Below are positions 1-6,224 of a stretch of DNA of 6,444 nucleotides, one piece after another (position 1 is the first letter of the stretch; each line of letters begins with the position of its first letter). Made by a program: the position numbers and the translations under genes. Source of the stretch: Clostridia bacterium (GTDB lineage Bacteria; Bacillota; Clostridia; Christensenellales; DTU072); the NCBI GenBank assembly GCA_028703745.1, contig JAQVME010000079.1, forward strand, positions 1 to 6,444, written 5' to 3'. The notes beneath the pieces are model-generated. The model had not been told where the DNA came from. It ran no database searches and saw only the letters and a list, made by a program, of their open reading frames with translations.

Positions 1-1
1 A

Positions 2-136
2 TTCTACCCTTTGCTCGGCTGGAAGCTCAACCCGATGTTTGCGGCGGCAGCTATGAGCCTTAGCTCGGTGTTCGTTGTTACGAACGCTTTGCGGCTACGC
101 TTTTTCAAACCCAAATACCAAAAACACAGCAAATAA
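2..136 (+). CDS. copA: Copper-translocating P-type ATPase, C-terminal fragment
   Basis: This is the last 44 codons of a heavy-metal P1B-type ATPase; the 5' part lies outside the window, so the reading frame begins at base 2. The visible protein contains NPMFAAAAMSLSSVFVVTNA followed by a basic tail (LRLRFFKPKYQKHSK) and a TAA stop. The MSLSS segment in the last transmembrane helix is the family signature in which a Met and a Ser four residues later help form the Cu(I) membrane site. The membrane protein exports Cu(I) using ATP. The stop lies 16 bp before the copZ start, so the two genes are almost certainly co-transcribed, with the chaperone delivering copper to the pump. What is seen is short, but the motif is highly specific. 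A silver-transporting relative cannot be excluded. Confidence 0.9.
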   Translation, partial: FYPLLGWKLNPMFAAAAMSLSSVFVVTNALRLRFFKPKYQKHSK

Positions 137-140
137 ATTC

Positions 141-146
141 AGGAGG
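141..146 (+). promoter_or_regulatory. Ribosome binding site of copZ
   Basis: A full AGGAGG lies 6 nt (all T) upstream of the ATG at 153. It settles the start: the same frame is open from an earlier ATG at 75, but that would give a 26-residue extension overlapping the end of copA and has no ribosome site of its own. Confidence 0.88.
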
Positions 147-152
147 TTTTTT

Positions 153-377
153 ATGAAAAAAGTTATGGAAATCAACGGAATGAACTGCGAGCATTGCGCT
201 ACAAGAGTCGGCAAAGCGCTCAATTCCATCGACGGCGTGAAGGCAAAAATCGACTTGAAGAAGAAACAGGCGATTATCAGCCTGTCGGCGCCCTTGGAAG
301 ACGCCGTCCTCGAAAAGGCGGTCACCGACGCCGGTTACGAGGTAGTGTCCACCAAAGAAAAAAAATCAATTTTTTGA
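153..377 (+). CDS. copZ: Copper chaperone CopZ-like (heavy-metal-associated domain)
   Basis: This 74-residue single-domain HMA protein is close to the usual length of about 68-70. The GMNCEHC motif places the two metal-binding cysteines at residues 12 and 15, and the remainder fits the ferredoxin-like fold (first strand KVMEING, a helix after the CxxC, a central GVKAKIDL strand, and AGYEV near the end). In the family such a protein binds Cu(I) in the cytosol and hands it to CopA, whose gene ends just upstream. The tail STKEKKSIF is charged and probably disordered. Its last codons run through an A8 tract and a T6 tract that also form a possible terminator for the opposing gene. A detached HMA domain of the pump with a mercury- or cadmium-binding role is a less likely alternative. 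Confidence 0.93.
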   Translation: MKKVMEINGMNCEHCATRVGKALNSIDGVKAKIDLKKKQAIISLSAPLEDAVLEKAVTDAGYEVVSTKEKKSIF

Positions 378-378
378 T
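358..378 (-). terminator. Weak AT-only terminator candidate for the GH13/glgP transcript
   Basis: Read on the - strand, just past the GH13 stop, ATCAA-AAAA-TTGAT can form a 5-bp stem with a 4-nt loop and is followed directly by seven T. The stem has only one G-C pair, so it is weak, but the T-tract position is right. It lies inside the last codons of copZ. On the + strand the same stem is followed by AGAGTTTTT, so it might act in both directions. The call rests on pattern alone. Confidence 0.4.
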
Positions 379-385
379 AGAGTTT

Positions 386-2224
386 TTAGCAAAAATCAAT
401 GAGTATTACGGCGCTTTGACCTTCTACGCACCCAACCGCGCTTCCACTCAAATAATCGGAGAATACTCCGCTTAGGGCGTAAGGCGCTTTTGTGGGATTG
501 GTTATGAGGGTAAAGCGCTGTCTTTTTATGAAAACGACCTCTCCGTCGCAAGTTATACCGTCAAAAAGGCTTTTGAAAGCCTCGCGGTTTTCCGAACGGA
601 GCTTGCCCAGCCTTCTGTAATGAGTCAGAATGGCGGTATCGGCTTTTTCTTCGACAAAGGTTCTGCGGTTCAGCGGATCCTCAAAGCCTTGCATCCCCGT
701 TTCGTCGCCGTAATAAATAGTCGGCAGTCCCGGCAAAAAATATTGCAGACAGCTTGCTAGAAGCAGTCTTTTTTTGCCCTTATCGTATTCTGCGCGGCTC
801 AGCCTGTATGCCTTGCGCTGTTCCTTCGTCGTGTCCTTGACGTTTGCTTTTGAAAGGGAGTTTATGACCCTGACGGTATCGTGGCTACCGAGCAGCGTCA
901 TACAAGTGTTGAGCGACATTGTCGGATAGTTCTCACAAATAGACGTCACACGCTCGATGAAAAGAGAGGCGTCGGGGAAAAGTACATAATCGTGCACGGC
1001 TTTTTTGAAGGGATAATTCATAACCCCGTCTAGCTGTCCGCCGCGAAAGTATCCCCTTTCCTCGCCGTAGCTGTATTTTGTGCTGGCATCTTCCCAAACC
1101 TCTCCGATAACCAGCGCATCGCTGCATTCGTCTTTTATTGCCGCGTGTATTTTTTCTATAAAAGGGGTGGACAGCTCGTCCACGACGTCCAAACGCCAGC
1201 CCGCAACTCCGGCTTTCGTCCACTTCCGCAGCAGTCCGTCTTGTCCGGCAATCATTTCTTGATAACCGCACGCCTTTCTTGAGACCGTGGGAACGACGGT
1301 TATGCCCCACCAGCACTCGTATAAGTCGGGGAATTTTTGAAAGGTGTACCAGTCAAAATAGGGGCTGTGCTTGGATTGGTATGCGCCTACGCTGTCGTAA
1401 TGCCCGAACTTGTTAAAATAAAGGCTGTCGGCTCCGGTATGGTTGAAAACGCCGTCGAGGATAACGCCAATGCCATTGTTTCGGGCGACTTCAAGCAGCT
1501 CTGTAAAGCCCTCTTCGCCGCCCAGCATGGCGTCAATTTTTGAATAATCTCCGGTATCGTAACGGTGGTTGCTTGAAGACTCGAATATCGGCGACAAGTA
1601 TATCAGCGTGACACCCAGCTCCTTGAAGTATCCGAGCTTTTTTATTATGCCTTTGAAGTTTCCGCCAAAAAAATCGTTGGCGCGGTAGGCGCCGTCGCTG
1701 TCCATAATCGTGACGTCCTCGCTCCATTCCTTCAGCACGCCGTAGCGTGGCGGCAAGATTTCGCCGTCGGTAGCGAAGCGGTCGACGAAGATGTGATAAA
1801 TAACCCCGCCTGCGTTAATGTCCGGTACGCGGTAGCTCTCGTCATAAACCGAAAGCTGCCATTCGGGCAGCCAGTCTTGAATTTTTGCCAAGCCGCCTTC
1901 GGCTTTTCCGACGAAGGCTATGGCTTTATTCCTTGTTATTTCGAAACGATAAAAATACGTGGCGCTCTTTTTGAGGCGAAAGGACAAATGAAAAATGTCA
2001 TAGCCTTCGCGCGGCTCTAGTTTGTCAAGAGTAAATTTTGTCAGACATTCGCCCTGGCGCAGCACGATATCGACTTTCTCTGCGGCATAATCCACGCTAA
2101 CGGGAAAGGTGATTTCTATTTCTTCATCGGTTGCTACGGCGCCGAAGGGCTTCTTGAAGCAAAGTTCTCTTGAGCAGAAAAGAAGCGGATTATATTTTTT
2201 TGAGGTTCCAAATCCTTTGAGCAT
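386..2224 (-). CDS. GH13 alpha-glucan hydrolase (neopullulanase/cyclomaltodextrinase-like)
   Basis: This 612-residue enzyme has an N-terminal immunoglobulin-like (CBM34-type) domain at about residues 12-115, a catalytic TIM barrel from about 140 to 540 and a short C-terminal beta domain. All GH13 motifs are visible: DGVFNH (257-262), GWRLDVVDE with nucleophile Asp346, GEVW with acid/base Glu375, and SHD with Asp449, plus NHRYDTGDY (219-227), LYECWWG (301-307) and LPTIYYGDETG (500-510). Such enzymes hydrolyse alpha-1,4 and often alpha-1,6 bonds in maltodextrins, pullulan or cyclodextrins. No signal peptide or membrane segment is seen, so it should act in the cytoplasm. It overlaps glgP by 35 bp, which points to removal of branches or limit dextrins left by the phosphorylase. 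The exact substrate cannot be read from the sequence. The ATG at 2224 is the only reasonable start; no other initiation codon precedes the N-terminal domain. Confidence 0.93.
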   Translation of the reverse strand: MLKGFGTSKKYNPLLFCSRELCFKKPFGAVATDEEIEITFPVSVDYAAEKVDIVLRQGECLTKFTLDKLEPREGYDIFHLSFRLKKSATYFYRFEITRNKAIAFVGKAEGGLAKIQDWLPEWQLSVYDESYRVPDINAGGVIYHIFVDRFATDGEILPPRYGVLKEWSEDVTIMDSDGAYRANDFFGGNFKGIIKKLGYFKELGVTLIYLSPIFESSSNHRYDTGDYSKIDAMLGGEEGFTELLEVARNNGIGVILDGVFNHTGADSLYFNKFGHYDSVGAYQSKHSPYFDWYTFQKFPDLYECWWGITVVPTVSRKACGYQEMIAGQDGLLRKWTKAGVAGWRLDVVDELSTPFIEKIHAAIKDECSDALVIGEVWEDASTKYSYGEERGYFRGGQLDGVMNYPFKKAVHDYVLFPDASLFIERVTSICENYPTMSLNTCMTLLGSHDTVRVINSLSKANVKDTTKEQRKAYRLSRAEYDKGKKRLLLASCLQYFLPGLPTIYYGDETGMQGFEDPLNRRTFVEEKADTAILTHYRRLGKLRSENREAFKSLFDGITCDGEVVFIKRQRFTLITNPTKAPYALSGVFSDYLSGSAVGCVEGQSAVILIDFC

Positions 2225-4604
2225 ATTCCTCCACGCTTCTGTCTGCGGCGAAAAAGCCCGCCTTTGCTATATTGACTATACTCATTTTGCCCCAGCGGTA
2301 TTTATCGAGGTAGGCGTTGTTGAGCTTCTTTTGCGCCTCGCTGTAGCTGGCAAAGTCCGCTAATATCATATACGGGTCGGCGGTTCCGCCTCTGCCTATA
2401 GTAAGGGAATCGGCAATTTCGTTGAAGCATCTGCCGTTAAAGCCGCAGCGCAATCCGTCTATAACGGCCTTTATGCGCTTGTCGTTGGCATAATAAGTAG
2501 TGGGTTGATAACAGCTTTTGTAAAGCTCCTCGACCTCGTGTGACAGCATGCCGAAAATAAAGATGTTCTCGTCGCCGACTCTTTCGTGAATCTCCACATT
2601 AGCGCCGTCCATAGTGCCTATGGTGACTGCGCCGTTTATCATAAATTTCATATTGCCCGTGCCGGAGGCTTCCTTGCCGGCGATGCTTATTTGTTCGCTG
2701 ACTTCGGCGGCAGGCATAATCATTTCTGCGAGCGAAACGCTGTAGTTCTCAAGGAATACCACCTTAAGTTTGTCGCTTACGCACTTATCGTTGTTTATGA
2801 CATCACCGAGCGTGCAGATAAGCCGTATTATTTCTTTCGCCATAAAATAGCTCGAGGCGGCCTTTGCGCCGAAAATGAACGTGCGCGGCTTGATGTCTAG
2901 GTTCGGGTTTGCCTTGAGCCGATAATACAAATCCATTATGTGGAATACGTTTAGCAGCTGTCTCTTATATTCGTGAAGACGTTTTACTTGCACGTCAAAT
3001 ATCGAATCGGGGTCGACAAGCACTCCGTTTGCCTTGCAGATATAATCTGCCAAACGCTGTTTGTTGCACCTTTTTATTTCTGCCATTCTATCGATAACTT
3101 GTTTGTTGTTCTGATAGACAAGCAAATCTTCAAGCTTCGAGGCGTCTTTTATGAAACCGTCTCCGATAAGCTCCTTCATATACTCCGTTAGCATGGGATT
3201 GGCTTCGCCCGTCCACCGCCTGTGTGTTATGCCGTTTGTGACATTGGTGAATTTTTGCGGGGCTACCTTGTAATAATCGGCGAACACCGTGGCCTTGAGA
3301 ATGTTGCTGTGGAGCATCGATACGCCGTTTATGGTGTGCGCGGCTGCAAGACACAGGTTTGCCATTCTTATTTGGTTGTAACCCATAATGGCGTTGGAAG
3401 AAATCTTTTCCCATTGATTGGGAAATACCTTCCAGAGCTCCGAGCAAAAACGCTGATTGATTTCGTTTACGATTTGGAAAATACGCGGCAAAAGGTTTTG
3501 GAAGAGGTCTTGAGGCCAGGTCTCCAGCGCCTCCTGCATAACAGTATGATTGGTGTATGAAACCGTTTCCGTGACTATCTTCCAAGCGCTGTCCCAGTCG
3601 TAGCCGTAGACGTCGAGCAGCAATCTCATAAGTTCGGGAATACAAAGAGTAGGGTGGGTATCATTGATGTGGATTGCCACTTTGTCACTAAGGTTGTCTA
3701 GGTTGGCGTTGTATTTCAAATGCTTTTTGATGATGCTTTGAATGGATGCCGATACGAAGAAATACTGCTGGCGCAGACGCAATGACTTGCCTTCATAATG
3801 GTTGTCGGCGGGGTAAAGCACCTTTGAGATAGCTTCCGCCATAGCCTTGGCTTCAATAGCCTTGACGTATTCTCCTCTTGAGAAAAGGTTCATATCAAAG
3901 CCCAGCGGCGCCTTGGCGCTCCACAGCCTTATGGTATTAACGGCATCGTTGTCGTAGCCGCTTATGTTCATATCGTAGGGCACGGCGATTATTGTGGTGT
4001 GACCTTTGTGCTCAATTCTCAGCTTGCCGCTGTCCCAGTTCTCTTCTATGTGTCCGCCGAAATTGACTTCAAAGGAGTCCTCCTCGCGCTGGTTGAGCCA
4101 AACATCGCCGTTTGACAGCCAGTCGTCGGGCAATTCCATTTGCCAACCGTCGACTATTTTTTGTTTGAAGATGCCGTATTCGTACCTTATAGAAAAACCA
4201 CCCGCGGGATAGCCTTGCGAGGTCAGACTGTCAAGATATGCCGCGGCAAGCCTGCCGAGACCGCCGTTACCCAGCCCGGCGTCGGGTTCTATCTCAAGCA
4301 GTTCATTCAGGTCAAAGCCCATTTCTTTTATGGCGGCTTCGGCTTGGTCAAGCACTTTGCTGTTGTATAGATGATTGCGTAGTGATCTGCCCAGCAAAAA
4401 TTCCATTGACATATAGTAGACTTGCTTCATGCCTCTTTCGCGCACAAGCTTCTTGTAGTCCAGTCTTTTTTGCGTAAGCATGTCTTTTACGACCAGGCAA
4501 AGGGCGCGGTACATTATATTTTTGCTGGCTTCTTCGTATTTTATGCCGTACATCTTGGCAAGCTTTAACTCGATAAGCTCTCTAATCTCAGTTTTTGTAA
4601 TCAT
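2190..4604 (-). CDS. glgP: Glycogen/maltodextrin phosphorylase (GT35)
   Basis: This 804-residue protein is full length for bacterial alpha-glucan phosphorylases (about 800-815). It removes terminal alpha-1,4-linked glucose with phosphate to give glucose-1-phosphate, in the cytoplasm, using pyridoxal phosphate. The PLP-binding site is EASGTGNMKFMING with the Schiff-base lysine at 653. Other family signatures are GLGNGGLGRLAA (110-121), HINDTHP (312-318), NHTVMQEALETWP (352-364) with the active-site His353, VKRLHEYKRQLLN (540-552) and GTMDGANVEI (663-672). The N-terminus starts directly with a helix and lacks the phosphorylation extension of animal enzymes, as expected for bacteria. The start at 4604 is supported by AGGAG at 4610-4614, 5 nt upstream. 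The gene has its own promoter in the gap after glgA and overlaps the GH13 gene downstream. Whether it prefers glycogen or short maltodextrins cannot be decided from the sequence. Confidence 0.97.
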   Translation of the reverse strand: MITKTEIRELIELKLAKMYGIKYEEASKNIMYRALCLVVKDMLTQKRLDYKKLVRERGMKQVYYMSMEFLLGRSLRNHLYNSKVLDQAEAAIKEMGFDLNELLEIEPDAGLGNGGLGRLAAAYLDSLTSQGYPAGGFSIRYEYGIFKQKIVDGWQMELPDDWLSNGDVWLNQREEDSFEVNFGGHIEENWDSGKLRIEHKGHTTIIAVPYDMNISGYDNDAVNTIRLWSAKAPLGFDMNLFSRGEYVKAIEAKAMAEAISKVLYPADNHYEGKSLRLRQQYFFVSASIQSIIKKHLKYNANLDNLSDKVAIHINDTHPTLCIPELMRLLLDVYGYDWDSAWKIVTETVSYTNHTVMQEALETWPQDLFQNLLPRIFQIVNEINQRFCSELWKVFPNQWEKISSNAIMGYNQIRMANLCLAAAHTINGVSMLHSNILKATVFADYYKVAPQKFTNVTNGITHRRWTGEANPMLTEYMKELIGDGFIKDASKLEDLLVYQNNKQVIDRMAEIKRCNKQRLADYICKANGVLVDPDSIFDVQVKRLHEYKRQLLNVFHIMDLYYRLKANPNLDIKPRTFIFGAKAASSYFMAKEIIRLICTLGDVINNDKCVSDKLKVVFLENYSVSLAEMIMPAAEVSEQISIAGKEASGTGNMKFMINGAVTIGTMDGANVEIHERVGDENIFIFGMLSHEVEELYKSCYQPTTYYANDKRIKAVIDGLRCGFNGRCFNEIADSLTIGRGGTADPYMILADFASYSEAQKKLNNAYLDKYRWGKMSIVNIAKAGFFAADRSVEEYAQRIWNLKKI
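2228..2232 (-). promoter_or_regulatory. Ribosome binding site of the GH13 gene, inside glgP
   Basis: On the - strand GGAGG lies only 3 nt from the ATG at 2224, inside the glgP reading frame, where these bases encode part of SVEEY. The spacing is shorter than the usual 5-9 nt. Together with the 35-bp overlap this suggests translation coupled to that of glgP. Confidence 0.6.
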
Positions 4605-4635
4605 CGAATCTCCTCATATGCAGTATATAATATGC

Positions 4636-4659
4636 GTGCGCGCGGCTTTTTGGGCGCAC
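4636..4659 (-). promoter_or_regulatory. Predicted hairpin at the 5' end of the glgP mRNA
   Basis: GTGCGC (4659-4654 on the - strand) pairs perfectly with GCGCAC (4641-4636), six G-C-rich pairs around a 12-nt loop. From the promoter, transcription should begin at about 4658-4661, so the stem would sit at or within a couple of bases of the transcript's 5' end. There, 5'-terminal stems are known to stabilise some bacterial mRNAs. The ribosome site lies about 20 nt beyond it and is not sequestered. Confidence 0.5.
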
Positions 4660-4666
4660 AGCTAAA

Positions 4667-4695
4667 AGTGTAGTACCTAATAATGTTTTTGTCAA
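4667..4695 (-). promoter_or_regulatory. Sigma-A-type promoter of glgP
   Basis: On the - strand a perfect -35 box TTGACA (4695-4690) is separated by exactly 17 bp from a -10 box TACACT (4672-4667, four of six consensus bases, including the T1, A2 and T6 positions). The start of transcription is predicted near 4658-4661, giving a leader of about 55 nt before glgP. No extended -10 TG is present. This would drive glgP and the GH13 gene separately from glgD-glgA. Confidence 0.78.
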
Positions 4696-4715
4696 ATCAA
4701 AAACCGGCAAGCGTA

Positions 4716-4740
4716 ACGTTATACATAACAATATTAACGT
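4716..4740. promoter_or_regulatory. Possible regulator site upstream of the glgP promoter
   Basis: ACGTTA (4716-4721) and TAACGT (4735-4740) form an inverted repeat with a 13-bp AT-rich spacer. Because the left arm sits inside TAACGTTA, the two TAACGT copies (4714-4719 and 4735-4740) also form a direct repeat spaced 21 bp, about two helical turns. The site is centred roughly 65-70 bp upstream of the predicted transcription start, a usual position for an activator. No matching known operator was recognised. Confidence 0.3.
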
Positions 4741-4745
4741 AAATC

Positions 4746-4792
4746 AAGGAATTTATCCCGATTGGCTTCAAAAGCCGCGCGCCGCGTTCCTT
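4746..4792 (-). other. Imperfect nested hairpin after glgA; no clear terminator
   Basis: Downstream of the glgA stop the - strand carries GGCTT-TTG-AAGCC (4776-4764) nested within AAGGAA (4792-4787) and TTCCTT (4751-4746). On this strand no T-run follows, so it is not a convincing intrinsic terminator for glgA and read-through into glgP is plausible. On the + strand the structure does end in T7, but there is no + strand gene before it. Confidence 0.3.
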
Positions 4793-4795
4793 TTT

Positions 4796-6211
4796 TTATA
4801 GGCTTTGATATAGCCGGATATACTTTTTGGCTTGTTCCTTCCACGAATAGTCGCGTTCCATGGCGTTACGCATAAGCGCTTGCCATTGCTTTTTGTCCCC
4901 GTATACGGCAATGGCGCGCTTTATGGCGTCAAGCATATCGAGAGCGTTGTAGGATTTGAAGGTAAAGCCCGTGCCCTCGCCGCTAACGGGATTGTACGGT
5001 ATGACAGTGTCCTTTAGACCGCCCGTCTCCCTGACAATAGGGATATTCCCGTAACGCATGGCGATGAGTTGTGACAAGCCGCAGGGCTCAAACCTTGACG
5101 GCATAAGGAACATATCTGCGCCGCCGTATATCTTCGAGGCTATATCCCTCGAAAAGTTTATGATGACGGCGAGCTTGGCGGGGTACTTCTTGGAAAGCTC
5201 TGTCAGCGCATTTTCGTACTTCCAGTCGCCTGTGCCGAGAATGACCAACTGAATGTCCATCTCGAGCATTTCTTCGATGACTTCCATTATTATGTCAAGC
5301 CCCTTCTGATTGGTCAATCTGGTCACCATGCCGATAAGCGGTTTTTCTGCTGCGGGCAAATCCACCAACTCTTGCAGCCCGACCTTGTTTTTTTGTTTGC
5401 GCACAAGGCTTTTTTCGGAGTAGCGCTGGAACAGCGATTCGTCCTTCAGCGGATTGTATAAATCCGTGTCAATACCGTTTACTATGCCCGTCAGCTTGTA
5501 GCTGCGCTTCTGCAAAATATTCTCCAGTCCGTAAGCAAAATATGGGTCCATTATTTCTTTGGCGTATGTTTCGGATACCGTAGTGACGATATTTGACTGC
5601 TCTATGCCGGCCTTCAGCATATTGGCTTTGTTGTCGTACTCTGCCGCCTTGCGGTAGCTCTCCGGGATGCCGAATACGTCGCTGATGCAGCTTCTGTCCA
5701 TTTTGCCTTGGAATTCAATATTGTGGATGGTAAAAACGGTTTTTGTGTCGGCATAGTTTTTGTTGTCACGGTAGAAGCTGTCAAGAAGAACGGGCAACAG
5801 TCCCGTTTGCCAGTCGTTGCAATGGATTATGTCGGGATAAAAACCAATGAGGGGCAGCACGTCAAGGATTGCCTTTGAGAAAAAGGCGAAGCGTTCGCCG
5901 TCGTCGAAATGCCCGTAAAGCCCCTTTCTTTTATAATAATACTCGTTGTCGATGAAATAGTACTGCACATTGTTTATGCTCTGCGTAAACACTCCGGCGT
6001 ACTGGTGTCTCCACCCCAAAGTGACTATCGTCGAGCCTAAGAACAGCATGGTCTGGCGGTATTTTGCCGGGATGCTGTCATACAGAGGCAGTATTACTCT
6101 GACGTCCTGTTCTTCTTTTGCAAGAGCGATAGGCAGCGCGCCGCTGACATCGCCGAGACCTCCGGTGCGTATGAAAGGACCTGCCTCGCTTGCTGCAAAC
6201 AAAATCTTCAT
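4796..6211 (-). CDS. glgA: Glycogen synthase, ADP-glucose-dependent (GT5)
   Basis: This 471-residue protein has the normal length for bacterial GlgA (about 470-480). It transfers glucose from ADP-glucose to the non-reducing end of a growing alpha-1,4-glucan in the cytoplasm. The GT-B fold is recognisable: the N-terminal half carries SEAGPFIRTGGLGDVSGALP (8-27) and HCNDWQTGL (130-138), and the C-terminal half carries VTRLTNQKGLD (296-306, with Arg298 and Lys303 as the nucleotide-contact pair), MPSRFEPCGLSQL (370-382, with Glu375 of the E-x7-E type motif) and ETGGLKDTV (395-403). The first motif normally reads KTGGL; here residue 15 is Arg. The start at 6211 has GGAGG at 6217-6221, 5 nt upstream. 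It follows glgD by 13 bp, so both are in one operon. The paralogous starch synthases of plants share the fold, but the context fixes the bacterial role. Confidence 0.97.
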   Translation of the reverse strand: MKILFAASEAGPFIRTGGLGDVSGALPIALAKEEQDVRVILPLYDSIPAKYRQTMLFLGSTIVTLGWRHQYAGVFTQSINNVQYYFIDNEYYYKRKGLYGHFDDGERFAFFSKAILDVLPLIGFYPDIIHCNDWQTGLLPVLLDSFYRDNKNYADTKTVFTIHNIEFQGKMDRSCISDVFGIPESYRKAAEYDNKANMLKAGIEQSNIVTTVSETYAKEIMDPYFAYGLENILQKRSYKLTGIVNGIDTDLYNPLKDESLFQRYSEKSLVRKQKNKVGLQELVDLPAAEKPLIGMVTRLTNQKGLDIIMEVIEEMLEMDIQLVILGTGDWKYENALTELSKKYPAKLAVIINFSRDIASKIYGGADMFLMPSRFEPCGLSQLIAMRYGNIPIVRETGGLKDTVIPYNPVSGEGTGFTFKSYNALDMLDAIKRAIAVYGDKKQWQALMRNAMERDYSWKEQAKKYIRLYQSL

Positions 6212-6224
6212 AATAACCTCCGTT

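Larger units (their letters stand above)
4638..4782. repeat. Perfect 13-bp inverted repeat bracketing the glgP promoter
   Basis: GCGCGCGGCTTTT at 4638-4650 and its exact reverse complement AAAAGCCGCGCGC at 4770-4782 are separated by 119 bp that hold the whole glgP promoter. The right arm lies 13 bp past the glgA stop and the left arm lies in the glgP leader. In an RNA reading through from glgA the arms could pair into a G-C-rich stem. The match is exact over 13 bases and does not extend further. Its function is unknown. Confidence 0.6.

Noticed and set aside
75..152. N-terminal extension of copZ from an upstream in-frame ATG
   Set aside because: It overlaps the copA coding end in another frame, has no ribosome site and does not resemble part of an HMA domain; the AGGAGG at 141 supports the start at 153.
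358..375. Programmed frameshift at the A8 tract near the end of copZ
   Set aside because: It lies five codons from the stop, and an altered tail would have no evident function; no stimulatory structure follows.
457..470. CGGAG-AATA-CTCCG hairpin as terminator
   Set aside because: A perfect 5-bp stem, but no T-run follows on either strand and it lies within GH13 coding sequence.
933..1316. 127-residue open frame on the - strand within the GH13 gene
   Set aside because: Arg-rich shadow frame; the GH13 frame carries all catalytic motifs across the same bases.
2586..3560. Open frames antisense to glgP (2586-2900, 3222-3560)
   Set aside because: They mirror the codon pattern of glgP, have no ribosome site or recognisable domain, and lie wholly inside a well-supported gene.
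3130..3645. 171-residue open frame on the - strand within glgP
   Set aside because: Rich in Arg, His and Gln and without any recognisable family, it is an out-of-frame shadow of glgP, which is intact across the whole stretch.
4712..4745. Possible catabolite-responsive (cre) operator upstream of glgP
   Set aside because: The CG-centred palindromic bases do not line up with the cre consensus; flanking positions are shifted and mismatch.
4746..4797. + strand intrinsic terminator (AAGGAA...TTCCTT followed by T-run)
   Set aside because: No + strand gene precedes it, since glgP on this side is on the - strand; pairing is also interrupted by large unpaired stretches.
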